Assembly: GCF_003182595.1 (NCBI RefSeq) | Contig: NZ_PDNZ01000002.1 | Location: forward strand, 248,001 to 312,000 | DNA length: 64,000 bases | Direction: 5' to 3' | Origin: Prosthecochloris marina | Lineage (GTDB): Bacteria > Bacteroidota > Chlorobiia > Chlorobiales > Chlorobiaceae | Shown here: piece after piece, positions 1 to 10,300 of the stretch | How positions within the stretch are numbered: the stretch's first letter is position 1 | Layout: each line of letters begins with the position of its first letter | Made by a program: the position numbers and the translations under genes | Notes under the pieces: generated by a model | Told to the model about the DNA's origin: nothing | Seen by the model: the letters and a program-made list of their open reading frames with translations, nothing else | Databases searched by the model: none

Positions 1-251
1 GTAACCTTTACGTGAAGCAAGTCAGTCTTGTCTTTCAGGGGTACTTTGATATCTGAAAGTCGCAAGACATCGTGAAGGCGAAATTTGCGATCGTTGATCA
101 CACCGTATTTTGGCATCATTATGCGTGCCTCACAACCTTCATCTTCCATGGCTTGAGGAAAAGATGCCATGAAATCGGCGAGAGAACTGACCCGTACAAA
201 TGGAGAAATTTCACCAGACACATAAAGAACTTTGCAAGTGCTTCTGGTCAT
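1..251 (-). CDS. glgA: Glycogen synthase, N-terminal part (runs off left edge)
   Basis: The reverse strand reads an open frame from the ATG at 251 to the window edge, about 83 codons. The start KVLYVSGEISPFVR, then LADFMASFPQAMEDEG and RIMMPKYGVINDRKFRLHDV match the N-terminal GT5 domain of green sulfur bacterial glycogen synthase as I remember it. GlgA moves glucose from ADP-glucose onto the non-reducing end of alpha-1,4-glucan in the cytoplasm. The usual KTGGL nucleotide-sugar motif of GT5 enzymes is replaced here by RVSSL. The gene is divergent from the lipoprotein gene at 373, so the 120 bp between them should hold both promoters. Only the first sixth or so of the protein is present, so catalytic competence cannot be judged. 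Confidence 0.85.
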   Translation of the reverse strand, partial: MTRSTCKVLYVSGEISPFVRVSSLADFMASFPQAMEDEGCEARIMMPKYGVINDRKFRLHDVLRLSDIKVPLKDKTDLLHVKV

Positions 252-372
252 CTATATCGTAAACAATCTGTTATTTTTTTCTCAAAATATTTTCATAGAA
301 CTTCTTAGCTTTTTAATTTACGAATTCATACGCTGATTTACAATCCGGGCCAGGGCTTCAACATCTCTTTCC

Positions 373-2073
373 ATGAAACCGCTGCAACTTCTTTTAGCAC
401 TTAGCCTTTTCCTAACGGCATGTGCACTTGATCGCCCCCCAACCGGAGGACCGAAGGATACCGCACCTCTTGAAATTATTTCGGTGACTCCGCCTTCCTC
501 TTCCGTCAATACGTCACCTCAAAAGATCGTTTTCAGTTTCAATCGCTATGTTCCTGCCTGGTCTTTGAGAAAATCTATCGTTTTTTCTCCCGCGACCACC
601 GACTATACACTTGAAGCCGGTGGCACCGATGCAGAAATAATCTTCACGAAACCACTGGGCAAAAACAAAACCTACACGATCACCCTCAACAAATCATTGA
701 GAAGCAGCCGTGGTAACGAACTCGAGCAAAGCTATACCTACGCGTTTTCAACCGGGGAGAAGATCAACCGGGGAATCATAGGAGGCCAGGTCTTTTCGAG
801 TGACGCTCGTCCACTCCCTCGCGCGCTGGTTCTTGCTTACTCCGTAACAAACAACGATACGCTTTCCTTCAATCCTCTTGATCGCACACCCGACTACAGT
901 GTACAAACCGGACGGGATGGAAAATTTATCTTTGAATACCTTGCGGAGGGCAGCTACCGGCTGCTTGCCTTGCAGGACAAAAACGGCGACCAACGGTTGA
1001 ACCCTGAAAACGAACCTTTCGGAATAGGCCATGAGGAGCTGATCAAAACAGGAACTCTTGACAACATAATCAGGCTTGCCGAATCACAGCTCACTCCACA
1101 ACCGGTATACTGCTCCGCACCGGCGAGCAACCTTCTTGAAATCAGCTTCAACCGCAGCATTCCAGTCGAGAAGTTCGACGTTTCATCGCTGACTATCATC
1201 GACACAGTCAGCAACAAGCAATTACCGGTTAAAGGATTCTACAGCACACAAAATACAACATCAGCCATTACGTTCAGGGTGGTTACCGGGAAACTCAACA
1301 GGAAGTCAGGTTACCGGATCACGTATAAGGGGAATCTGAAATCGACCATGTGCAGGGGGACAGACAAAGAAAGAAAAGAAACGGTCGAACTCACCGGATT
1401 ATCACCAAAAAACGATGAAAAAACAGCATTTCTCAGCCCCACTTTTCCAAAACGGGGAAGAACGGTCGATATATCCTTCAATATACCGGTTGAAGAAGAA
1501 TCACTCAGGCAAGCAGCAAAGCTGCACCTCGTTAGTGGAGAAAACCTCTCTCCTCTCGCCTTCACGCTCACGCCGGTAGACAACCGCCGCTACACGCTGC
1601 AGGCCAATCCGTCATTCGATAATGGTTCCACCTACCGCGTTGACATCCAACTGGCTACCCTCGTCGGCCTCGACGGAGAACAAGCCGCCGACTCACTTGC
1701 ATCGTCTCTCTTTACCGTTGCGGATACAGGAGACTTCGGCACGATCAAGGGAACCGTATCGGGTGGAACAGGAACTGTCGTCGTCGAAGCGCTCGATTCG
1801 ACAAACCGCTTGCCCCGCAGAACGGTAGTTCAGCGTGACGATGACAGCCCAACTGATTTCACCATACATCAGCTTGCCCCAGGGAAGTACACTCTTAGAG
1901 CGTTCATTCCGGGCTCCCCTCTCCAGCAAGACAACGAATTATCGTGGGATCCGGGCAATATCCATCCGTTCAAACCTGCAGATCTCTTTACCGTCAATAG
2001 AGATACGGTAACCGTTCGAAAGGGATGGGATACGGAAAACATCAACATCATCTTTCCACCCACATCCGGATAA
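373..2073 (+). CDS. Large lipoprotein with Ig-like (SbsA/Big_5-type) domains
   Basis: The protein has 566 residues and starts with a lipoprotein signal peptide: MKPLQLLLALSLFLTAC has a clear lipobox (LTAC, acylated Cys at about 17). A short DRPPTGGPKD spacer follows. Residues ~30-130 look like an Ig-like domain (IISVTPPSSSVNTSPQKIVFSFNR); residues ~138-210 resemble a carboxypeptidase-regulatory fold (GGQVFSSDARPLPRALV); two further beta-rich segments complete it. This arrangement is typical of the Bacteroidetes/Chlorobi Ig-like domain-containing lipoprotein family, whose role is unknown and probably structural at the cell envelope. The start is fixed by the signal peptide. It is followed at 98 bp by bchJ on the same strand. 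Confidence 0.8.
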   Translation: MKPLQLLLALSLFLTACALDRPPTGGPKDTAPLEIISVTPPSSSVNTSPQKIVFSFNRYVPAWSLRKSIVFSPATTDYTLEAGGTDAEIIFTKPLGKNKTYTITLNKSLRSSRGNELEQSYTYAFSTGEKINRGIIGGQVFSSDARPLPRALVLAYSVTNNDTLSFNPLDRTPDYSVQTGRDGKFIFEYLAEGSYRLLALQDKNGDQRLNPENEPFGIGHEELIKTGTLDNIIRLAESQLTPQPVYCSAPASNLLEISFNRSIPVEKFDVSSLTIIDTVSNKQLPVKGFYSTQNTTSAITFRVVTGKLNRKSGYRITYKGNLKSTMCRGTDKERKETVELTGLSPKNDEKTAFLSPTFPKRGRTVDISFNIPVEEESLRQAAKLHLVSGENLSPLAFTLTPVDNRRYTLQANPSFDNGSTYRVDIQLATLVGLDGEQAADSLASSLFTVADTGDFGTIKGTVSGGTGTVVVEALDSTNRLPRRTVVQRDDDSPTDFTIHQLAPGKYTLRAFIPGSPLQQDNELSWDPGNIHPFKPADLFTVNRDTVTVRKGWDTENINIIFPPTSG

Positions 2074-2171
2074 TGGGCGACCCTTTTTATTTCACGAGGT
2101 AGTTTGTTTCAGAATTAGCCCACTATATGTATTTTCTCACAATCATTTACTAACCAAACTGTTTTTCCCAT

Positions 2172-2744
2172 ATGACAGCTCCTGCAAAAATTGGCCCCAA
2201 CTCTATCATTCAAACCGTCGCAGCCCTTGAAGCGAAATACGGCAAGGCAGAAGCTGACGCGCGCCTGACGGTTGCAGGTCATGGGCACCTTATCGGCAAC
2301 CTACCGTCGGAAATGGTTGAGGAGAAAACGTTTCACACCCTTGTCACCTCCCTCGACAAGGACCTCGATAACAGTGTTCTGGCGGAACTGCTGAAAGATT
2401 CAGGCCAGCGCACTGCGGCCTATCTGCTGAAAGTGAGAATCCCGGGATTCTTCCAGAAACTGCTCAAACCCCTGCCACCAAGCCTTGCATTCAAATTGTT
2501 GCTCTTTGCCATCAGCAAGAATGCCTGGACCTTTGTCGGAAGCGGTGACTTCAGCTATACCTCCGGTAAAAAACCGGTCATCACCGTCAAGGTAACCCAT
2601 CCGACCATCCCGGTTGTCGGCAATTTCTACCTCGGCACGTTCACGAAACTGCTCAAGGAACTGGTAAACCCCAATACGAAAATCGACGCTTCGATCATCG
2701 GAGAAAGCGGCGACATCACCTGCCGCTACACCTGTTATATCTGA
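2172..2744 (+). CDS. bchJ: BchJ, V4R-domain protein of bacteriochlorophyll synthesis
   Basis: The 190-residue product matches BchJ, once called bacteriochlorophyll 4-vinyl reductase. It contains the V4R (4-vinyl reductase-type) small-molecule-binding fold over roughly residues 60-190, ending in CRYTCYI. The 8-vinyl reduction itself is now assigned to other enzymes (BciA/BciB), and from genetic work in Chlorobaculum tepidum BchJ has been suggested to be a carrier or chaperone for chlorophyll intermediates. It sits away from the bchNBL operon at 15.4-19.2 kb and borders the accessory region on its right. No strong Shine-Dalgarno sequence precedes the ATG, which is common in this phylum. Confidence 0.8.
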   Translation: MTAPAKIGPNSIIQTVAALEAKYGKAEADARLTVAGHGHLIGNLPSEMVEEKTFHTLVTSLDKDLDNSVLAELLKDSGQRTAAYLLKVRIPGFFQKLLKPLPPSLAFKLLLFAISKNAWTFVGSGDFSYTSGKKPVITVKVTHPTIPVVGNFYLGTFTKLLKELVNPNTKIDASIIGESGDITCRYTCYI

Positions 2745-2766
2745 TACCCCACCGGGAAACAGACAA

Positions 2767-2972
2767 GAGGAAGTCTCATTAGAAGACCTACAAAGAGTCT
2801 TTCTGTAGTCATCCTCGGGCTTGACCCGGGGATCCATCTTCCAATGAAAGTATGTATGGATGCCGCATCCCTATGAAATCCCAATACCTATTTTACGGGA
2901 ACGCATGACTCTCTGCCTGATACGTATGCATGGTGACCGATTGTCATGAAGCAGTCCTTTTGAGACAGCCCC
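2767..2972. mobile_element. MITE-like element, copy 1
   Basis: A non-coding 206-bp element bounded by imperfect terminal inverted repeats: GAGGAAGTCTC at 2767-2777 and GAGACAGCCCC at 2962-2972. Inside it lies a palindromic core (CCTCGGG CTTGA CCCGGGG, ~2813-2831). Copy 2 at 20330-20498 shares the ends, the core, and interior segments such as CTTCCAATGAAAGT, GGATGCCGCATC, GCATGACTCTCT and GAAGCAG-TCTTTTGAGACA. It has no reading frame of its own, so it would have to be moved by a transposase encoded elsewhere. Confidence 0.65.
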
Positions 2973-2977
2973 TTATC

Positions 2978-3135
2978 CTTATTTTAGGATAACGCCTGAA
3001 CCTAAAATAAGCATGATTCTTATTGTAAGTTCACTTCGGATCATTTTGCTTGTAAGATAATTACGCCTCTCTTATTTTAAGATAAGCGACTAACTTAAAA
3101 TAAGAGTAATCCTTATTTTAACTTTCTACAATAAG
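2978..3135 (+). promoter_or_regulatory. Array of operator-like half-sites upstream of fic
   Basis: The AT-rich segment before the Fic gene contains repeated half-sites of the form CTTATTTTA(A/G): CTTATTTTAGG at 2978, the inverse CCTAAAATAAG at 3001, CTTATTGTAAG at 3019, CTTATTTTAAG at 3071, its exact inverse CTTAAAATAAG at 3094, CCTTATTTTAAC at 3111 and CTACAATAAG at 3126, the last ending one base before the ATG. The 3071/3094 pair is an 11-bp perfect inverted repeat. This looks like a multi-site operator, most simply for the winged-helix domain at the C-terminus of the Fic protein itself (inference). Confidence 0.55.
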
Positions 3136-3136
3136 C

Positions 3137-4309
3137 ATGAAACGCATTCTACAGGGACACTACATCACAACAACAACCTCAGGTGAAAGTGTAGAAGCAT
3201 TTGTTCCGAATCCATTACCTCCCACCCCACCTCTCGAATGGACGGCTGAATTGCGCAGTAAATTCGATCAAGCCCTCCTTGCCATTGGCCGATTGGACAG
3301 CGTCTCGACACTTCTGCCCGACACGTCGCTTTTTCTTTATATGTATGTCAGAAAAGAAGCTGTCCTTTCTTCGATGATAGAAGGAACGCAGTCATCCCTC
3401 TCCGACCTCCTTATATTTGAGCTCGATCAGGAGCCCGGAGTCCCTCTTGATGATGTACAAGAGGTAAGCAATTACATTGCGGCATTGAACCATGGACTGG
3501 AACGGCTAGCAAGCGGTTTCCCGTTATCACTGCGTTTAATGAAAGAGGTGCACTCGATACTTCTTGCAAAAGGAAGAGGTAGTGAAAAGACTCCTGGCGA
3601 ATTCCGTAAAAGCCAGAACTGGATTGGCGGAACCCGACCAGGCAACGCCACCTTTGTTCCTCCTCCGCCCGAAATGGTCATGGAGTGCATGGGAAAACTC
3701 GAACTGTTTTTGCATGACAAACCTGAGCCGACTCCAGTACTCATCAAAGCCGCATTGGCCCATGTACAATTCGAGACCATTCACCCATTTCTTGATGGAA
3801 ACGGACGACTTGGGCGACTCCTTATCACAATGCTTCTCTGTGACAGAAAAGTCTTGCATGAACCATTACTTTACCTGAGCCTTTACTTCAAAACACATCG
3901 TAAAACATATTACGAGCTACTCGATTCTGTTCGGTTCAAGGGAGATTGGGAAGCCTGGCTGGATTTCTTTGCCGATGCGGTTATTGCAACCGCAACCCAG
4001 GCAGTGGAAACCGCACAACAGCTTGTCAATGTTTCCAATCAGGATCGTGAAAAAATCACAGGCCTTGGCAGAGCGGCCGCTTCGATACTGGAAGTGCACC
4101 GGGCGTTGATTGAACACCCGATTGCCACGTCCACGTCACTTGTACAAAAAACAGGTTTTACCCCTGCAACAATCAACAGGTCACTGAAAAAGCTTCAACA
4201 TCTTGGAATAGTAAGCGAACTGACCGCCCAAAAACGAAACCGAATATACAGCTATAGCAACTATCTTGATATTCTGAACAGAGGAACGGAGTTGCCTGAA
4301 AAGGAATAA
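3137..4309 (+). CDS. Fic family protein (AMPylator) with C-terminal winged helix
   Basis: This is a 390-residue Fic protein of the common Fic_N + Fic + winged-helix type. Fic enzymes usually transfer AMP from ATP to hydroxyl side chains. The catalytic motif HPFLDGNGRLGR is intact, with the catalytic His at residue 216. An upstream flap GEFRKSQNWIGG positions the target. The inhibitory helix motif [S/T]xxxE[G/N] is present as SSMIEG at about residue 76, so this is a class II, self-inhibited Fic. The C-terminus (TSLVQKTGFTPATINRSLKKLQHLGIV) is a DNA-binding winged helix. The ATG follows immediately after an array of palindromic half-sites, which suggests autoregulation. It converges on the large helicase gene, 78 bp away. 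Confidence 0.88.
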   Translation: MKRILQGHYITTTTSGESVEAFVPNPLPPTPPLEWTAELRSKFDQALLAIGRLDSVSTLLPDTSLFLYMYVRKEAVLSSMIEGTQSSLSDLLIFELDQEPGVPLDDVQEVSNYIAALNHGLERLASGFPLSLRLMKEVHSILLAKGRGSEKTPGEFRKSQNWIGGTRPGNATFVPPPPEMVMECMGKLELFLHDKPEPTPVLIKAALAHVQFETIHPFLDGNGRLGRLLITMLLCDRKVLHEPLLYLSLYFKTHRKTYYELLDSVRFKGDWEAWLDFFADAVIATATQAVETAQQLVNVSNQDREKITGLGRAAASILEVHRALIEHPIATSTSLVQKTGFTPATINRSLKKLQHLGIVSELTAQKRNRIYSYSNYLDILNRGTELPEKE

Positions 4310-4387
4310 AAGTCCAATGATGTATATGGCAAAAAAACATGAATAGGAAACAAAAATTGATCTCTCGATTATTTTTCAAATTTCTTT

Positions 4388-7300
4388 TTAATCGCTGGAA
4401 GACTCAAAAACCTCGACCAACCTTTTACGCGCATTTTGACTTAATCTGACAATTCCGATACGTCGAGCAAACTCTACTGGATCACCATCCATTGAAAGCA
4501 AAGAATTGATAGCCTGTATTTCCTCTTTACAGATATACTCGACTTTTCTCATCTCATCATTGCGATTTTCGTATCGGGCTGGCAGAGAGTCTTCACCACT
4601 GATTCCCTTTCGCCAAAAAAAAAGACCAATACGCTCCTTGGTTTGATTACTCCGCGGACGTGCTAAATTGATTACAATGTCACGAATTTGCTTTCCGGCA
4701 CGATGAAATCCATGGTGACGAGCAATTCGCCGAATCAAAACATGTTCATGGATTGGGCTCTCAATGTCGATTATATAATTGATCATTTTCATCAAACGCG
4801 GCTTGTACTCATCAGAATAGAATATTTCCGGCTCTGGCCTGTATATTTCTTCATCAAGAGTAGCAACCTTATAAATACATTTGGCATCTTCATCGAGTCT
4901 GTCGGGTGATTTATCAGTAACCGATTGCAAATCTTGATTAAGCATTGCTGTTTCTGATGTATGTCTGCGCTCTACCATGCCGCTTTGTGGAGGAATAAAA
5001 TCAGAATGATTCACCTCTTTCATTGCTTCTTCCTCAGTGATAGCTCTCCTGTTATCCTCCGAATAATTTTCTTTTAGAGAATCATTGTCGCCATTTTTAT
5101 CGGAACGGTTTTCTGTCTGAGACACCACTTTCTCTTTCTTCTTTTGCCTATCAGCCTCCAAGAGATTTTTCAATTCATCGTGAAGATCGTTTAGAGCTTT
5201 TGCGTGATAAGTCCACCAGTCAGTTGACCAAATACGCAATAGTTTCCAGCCAAGTCCCTCTAGAACTGACTGGCGAATTTTGTCGCGTTCCTTCGCGAAA
5301 GCTGAACTGTGATACATGGCGCCGTCACACTCGATACCTGCAAGATACCTGCCCGGCTCATCTGGATGCACAATTCCCAAATCGATTCGGTAAGCAGAAA
5401 CCCCAACTTGAGGGTGAACTTTCCACCCTTTATCACGTAATGCACGAGCGACAGCAAGTTCAAAAGGCGAATCGAAATCCCGAATAGAGCCATAAACAGC
5501 GGCTCCCAGCACCGAGGGACCTCGTTCAGCATATTCAAGAAAATGCTTAAGATCAGTAACAGCCCTTGCCTGAGTACGTGATAAATCGATACGATCAGGG
5601 GAGAGCGTTGAAAAAACAACCATTTCCGATCGAGCTCTTGTCATGGCCACATTCAAACGCCTTTCACCACCATCCCGATTCAGTGGACCAAAATTCATCG
5701 TGATATAACCACTCTGATCGGGACCATAGGTGACACTGAACAGGATAACATCACGTTCATCCCCCTGCACTGTCTCCAAGTTCTTCACGAACACAGGCTC
5801 TAAAACACTTTGGCTAGAAAAAGCCCACTCGATATGAGGGTTTTTGGAACGAGCTGCGTCAAGCATATTCTCGATGAGAGACTGCTGCTCAGAGTTGAAT
5901 GTCACCACGCCGATAGACTGCTTCCTCAGGTTCTCATCACTATGAGTAAGCCGCATCAAAATTTCTGAAACGATTGCCCTTGCTTCACCTTCATTGTGAC
6001 GTCCTTTGCCCCGAGCATAATATCCCTCAGGTCGTCTAAGACTAACCGCCAGATCGGGATGAACTGGAGCTGGAAAAGTAATCAGCTCATTGTCATAGTA
6101 GCGACTGTTAGAAAAAGCTATAAGACTTTCTCGACGTGAACGGTAATGAAGATTCAGTAATTTTTCCGGAATGCTTGCGCCCAACATTTCGTCAAGAATG
6201 CTTTCCAGATCACTTTCAGTTTCGATATCCCCATAAGAATCATCATCCGTCCTAGCAAAAAAATTCGTTGGTGGCATCTGTTTTGGATCACCAGCGACTA
6301 TAACTTGGCGTCCCCGAGCCAAAGCTCCAACTGCATCCCAAACCGTAATCTGTGAGGCCTCATCGAATATCACGACATCAAAATGCTCTTGACCAGCTGG
6401 CAGATACTGTGCAACAGAAAGTGGTGACATCATGAGGCAGGGCGCAAGCGTAGTCAGAACATCAGGAATCTCGTCGAGCAGTTGCCGGACTGGCTTATGT
6501 CGAATTGTTTTCTTGATTTCGCGGCGCAAATTACCCCAAGATGAATTTCGTCTCACCTCATCCGAATCCGGTAACTTACCAGACAATTTTGCAAGAATGT
6601 AATCGGCAGTGAGTCGCTGAAACTGTTGGTCAAGTGTGCGAAATTTTTCAATCGTCGCTGTATGTTCTGGTGTTGAAAAAGTCCGCAAAATCTCATCTTC
6701 ACCAATTACTGCGCTTGACCACCAGGCACAATATGCAGCTTCAAAAGTCTTTTCGATTTCGTCGACAGGAACCCGACCATTTTCAATCGCCTCAACCAAA
6801 GGTGCAAGCTCCAAATCCAAAGCAGCGGTTCTGCTTCGACGCCATGCACACCAGTCACGCAACTCAGTATGGCGAAGTGTGATCGTCTCGGCAGTTTCTC
6901 TAATGGCCTCCAAAGCCTTATCAGTCTTTGAGAAATGATCACGAATCGCTTTTCCAGCAATAGCCTCAAAATCATCACAGGCATCCTGTAATGCGCTATT
7001 CATCTTCAAAAACTCATGCACTGCGAGGCCTACAGTAGCATCAGGAGCGAGAAGATCGTTTCCATCATTAAGCAATATTCGAATCTTACCACGAAGTTCG
7101 GCAAGCGTTGAAGCATCATCAACCAAACGACTGACTGCAATCCGAATTGTTTGACCAAGATTTTGCAAATCAGATAATGCATCAAAATTGGTATCATACC
7201 CCTGCCAATCCTTGAAACCCGAAAGCATCTTTTCCAGACGATCTATGGCTTCACCTTCTTCCCGCAACCGCTTCAGCATCACTGCATCACGCTCAGGATC

Positions 7301-10300
7301 GGGATCACCTTGGGCACCACCTGCTTTCATTTCTTTGATCAGCCTTTTGCGCTCTATTATACGCTTTGGCCAAATAGCAGCATTCGCAGCTTTCCAACGT
7401 CGTGCAATCTCGTTACCATCGAGATTGCGCCATGCTAAAGGATCATAAGAACAACTCAGCTTTGTCTGAGCATCAGCATAAGCTTTAAGGCGACTGACAG
7501 CTTCTTCAAGAGCCTCGATACGATTAACAGCATCAGTTTCAAGCGCATAGGCGGCTTGCTTTCGATAAGACTCTGATAAAATTTTTGCAAAGCTTGCAAT
7601 GGCATCAAGACGGGCCATAGTTCGATCAGGAACCGTGATCCCGAGAACTTCGAGAAGTGCGTTACATGCAAGCTCTGCAGCATCGGCTGCAACAGAAAGT
7701 CGGCCAGATTGTTCTACCACCTGACTTTCCCACTGTGGCGACCAATCTCCTTTCGTTATCAACTGCAATGTATTTTTTGACACATCGCCAATCTCAGCCA
7801 GGTGAACACACAATTTCTCCACAGCTTCATGCATAGACTGTAATTCTTCCTCGTCATGCTGATCCGCTGAAGGCCAAGAAAAGTTTACTCTTGAAGCAAA
7901 TTCACCATCACGTACCTTTACCCCCATTGCATAAAACGCAGTCATACCGTTTCGACGGCGAATATGAAGCCTATCTACGACAAAATTCAACTGGTCTCGC
8001 AAAGCTCGAAGCCGTTCAGCTTCATTCTCCCATTTTCCGACATCTTTGCTTTGGCAGCTAACCCATGCATTATCAAGCTGTTTAAGAACATCGGTCTTAC
8101 TGGACTTATTAGAATGCAGTTCCAGACAGAACCGCTCAAGCCCTATATCCTTGAGTCGACGATAAACGACTTCCAAAGCCGCTGTCTTTTCCGAAACAAA
8201 AAGAACGGTTTTACCCTTGCCCAGCATATGAGCAATCATGTTGCTAATAGTCTGACTTTTGCCTGTACCCGGTGGACCGATGATGATAAAGTCTTTACCA
8301 CGTTCCGCACTGGCGATTGCGGCCATTTGTGAAGAATCCACTGGTAAAGGAGCAAGAATATCGGAAGGTTTAAAATCTTGGTCTAAGCGGGCAGCATCAA
8401 CAAAAGATACATCACTCGGATAATTTTCACGCGGAGTATCTATAAGATGTCTGACCACTGGGTTTTTGCGTAATTCATCAGTACGATCAACAAGATCTTT
8501 CCACATGAGATACTTGGCAAAAGAAAAATGCCCCAAGACAACATCTTCGATGACCTCGAAACCAGGGACACACTTAACTTCACGGCGCATCCTGTCCCAA
8601 ATTCCATTTACATCAACACCACTCTCATCTAAAGGCAAGGCTCCATCCAACCCACGGATATCGATATCGAAATCTCTTCTTAGCATTTCCAGCAAAGTGG
8701 TATTGAAACGAGGTTCGTCATCATGAGCCAGCATTTTTATACCGCTTCGAACAGACTTTCTCTCCAGCGTTACCGGCAAAAGAATCAACGGTGCCCGGAA
8801 TCGCCGATCATCCTTTTCCTTATGCTTCCATAGTAAAAAACCAAGGGCCAGATAAAGCGTATTGGCCCCCCCTTCCTGCAAAGCTGTTTGAGCTTTTCGG
8901 TAAATTTCAACTGCCCTTACCGATAGCTCCGCCTCAGGCAAATCGACCAAAACCTGATTTTTCTCGAGTACACTTCGAGCATATTCCTCGGTAATCACCT
9001 CTCCTGTACGTTGACGATGAATTTCTTCATCCTGGGCCAGAGTTGTAGGCCGCGGCACTGTTTGAATCGAAATTCTGGCTCCCTCGGCCAATTTGTCTTC
9101 AAGAAACCCTGGCTCCGGACAAATAATGCGAAGGCTTGTTTTTGAAGACCTGTGATTCAACAAGGCATTGCGAGCCGTTAAATCAAGCAATTTTCGTTGC
9201 CAACGATCAAGACGCCCTGAAGGGGTATCAGGTTTTTCTTCATTGATGTTGTCGTCGAAATCAGGTAGTACTGGAGCATCCTCCATTGCGAGTTCGACGC
9301 TCCCAGCGTTTTCTGATTCAGTTTCATCCGAAGGCTTTCCGGTTTTTAACCCAAGAGGAGTAAATCGATGAGCGCGGGCTTTGCGAATATCGATTGCCGC
9401 ATTGAACGAACCGTCTCTCTCAGGAAAAAACATATCGTTAGCAGCCGCTACGGATTTAGAAAATGGCGGGGATGGATGCGAAGTCACAAAAGTAGTCTCG
9501 ATCAGCAGCAACTCTTTGAGCTGAACACGCTTTCGTAAAGTCTCAGCCTCGTCAATGACAATCGTCGAAAGTTCTTCTGGTTGCAACCAGACCCCAGCGA
9601 CCGCATGCTCGTTAGGCAAAGCAATAATTGGATTCAAGCCCGCCTGTTCCAATGCTGAAGCAAAAAGCATTGAGGTATCCAAACAGGTAGCCACACGATT
9701 TTCAAGGATCTGTCCTGGCAAACGGATCTTCTGACCATTCTGTTCAAAACTCGATGGGGGAAGGGAATAACTAATCCCAAGATTGCAGACTGCCGTATAA
9801 ATTGCTGATGCAATCTCCCAAACACGCTGACGACTGCCTGACTTGTATCCGTCAATGCCGTCTGGCTTGCCAACTTTTCGCAATACAAGACTGGCATCTC
9901 GTAACACACGATCAACTGCAGGATCATTAGGTATCGAGAAAGCTGCAAGAAGCTCAGGCATGTATCCTGCCCCTCCCCATTCATTGTACGCCAGTAACTC
10001 AACCGTTTTACTCTCTTCCTTTAATAGTGTCGAACTGTCCTTTTCAACGGTAATCGTTACGCTACCACGTATGGAATCCGAAAGGTGCAGAAGAAAATTT
10101 CCATCAAGTTCGATATCCCGATCTTTTATATGAACAATCCCTGAAGGAGCAAGCTGTTCAAGCCGCCATGATTTTGGCTTAAGGAAAGAAGGATTTGACG
10201 ATAACGTTACAACAACATTATCCAGAGCCAGTTCCGGGTCATTGTTCTCTATCCGTAAGTCCCTTAGAAAAGCAAATGCACTCTGATGACACGCAAAATT

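Noticed and set aside
318..509. Minus-strand frame over the start of the lipoprotein gene (ends DVEALARIVNQRMNS)
   Set aside because: It overlaps the very clear signal peptide of the plus-strand gene at 373, and only the last 18 residues lie outside it; no family match is recognised.
2978..3135. CRISPR-like array before fic
   Set aside because: Repeats are short (about 11 bp), alternate in orientation and have no constant-length spacers; an operator array fits better.
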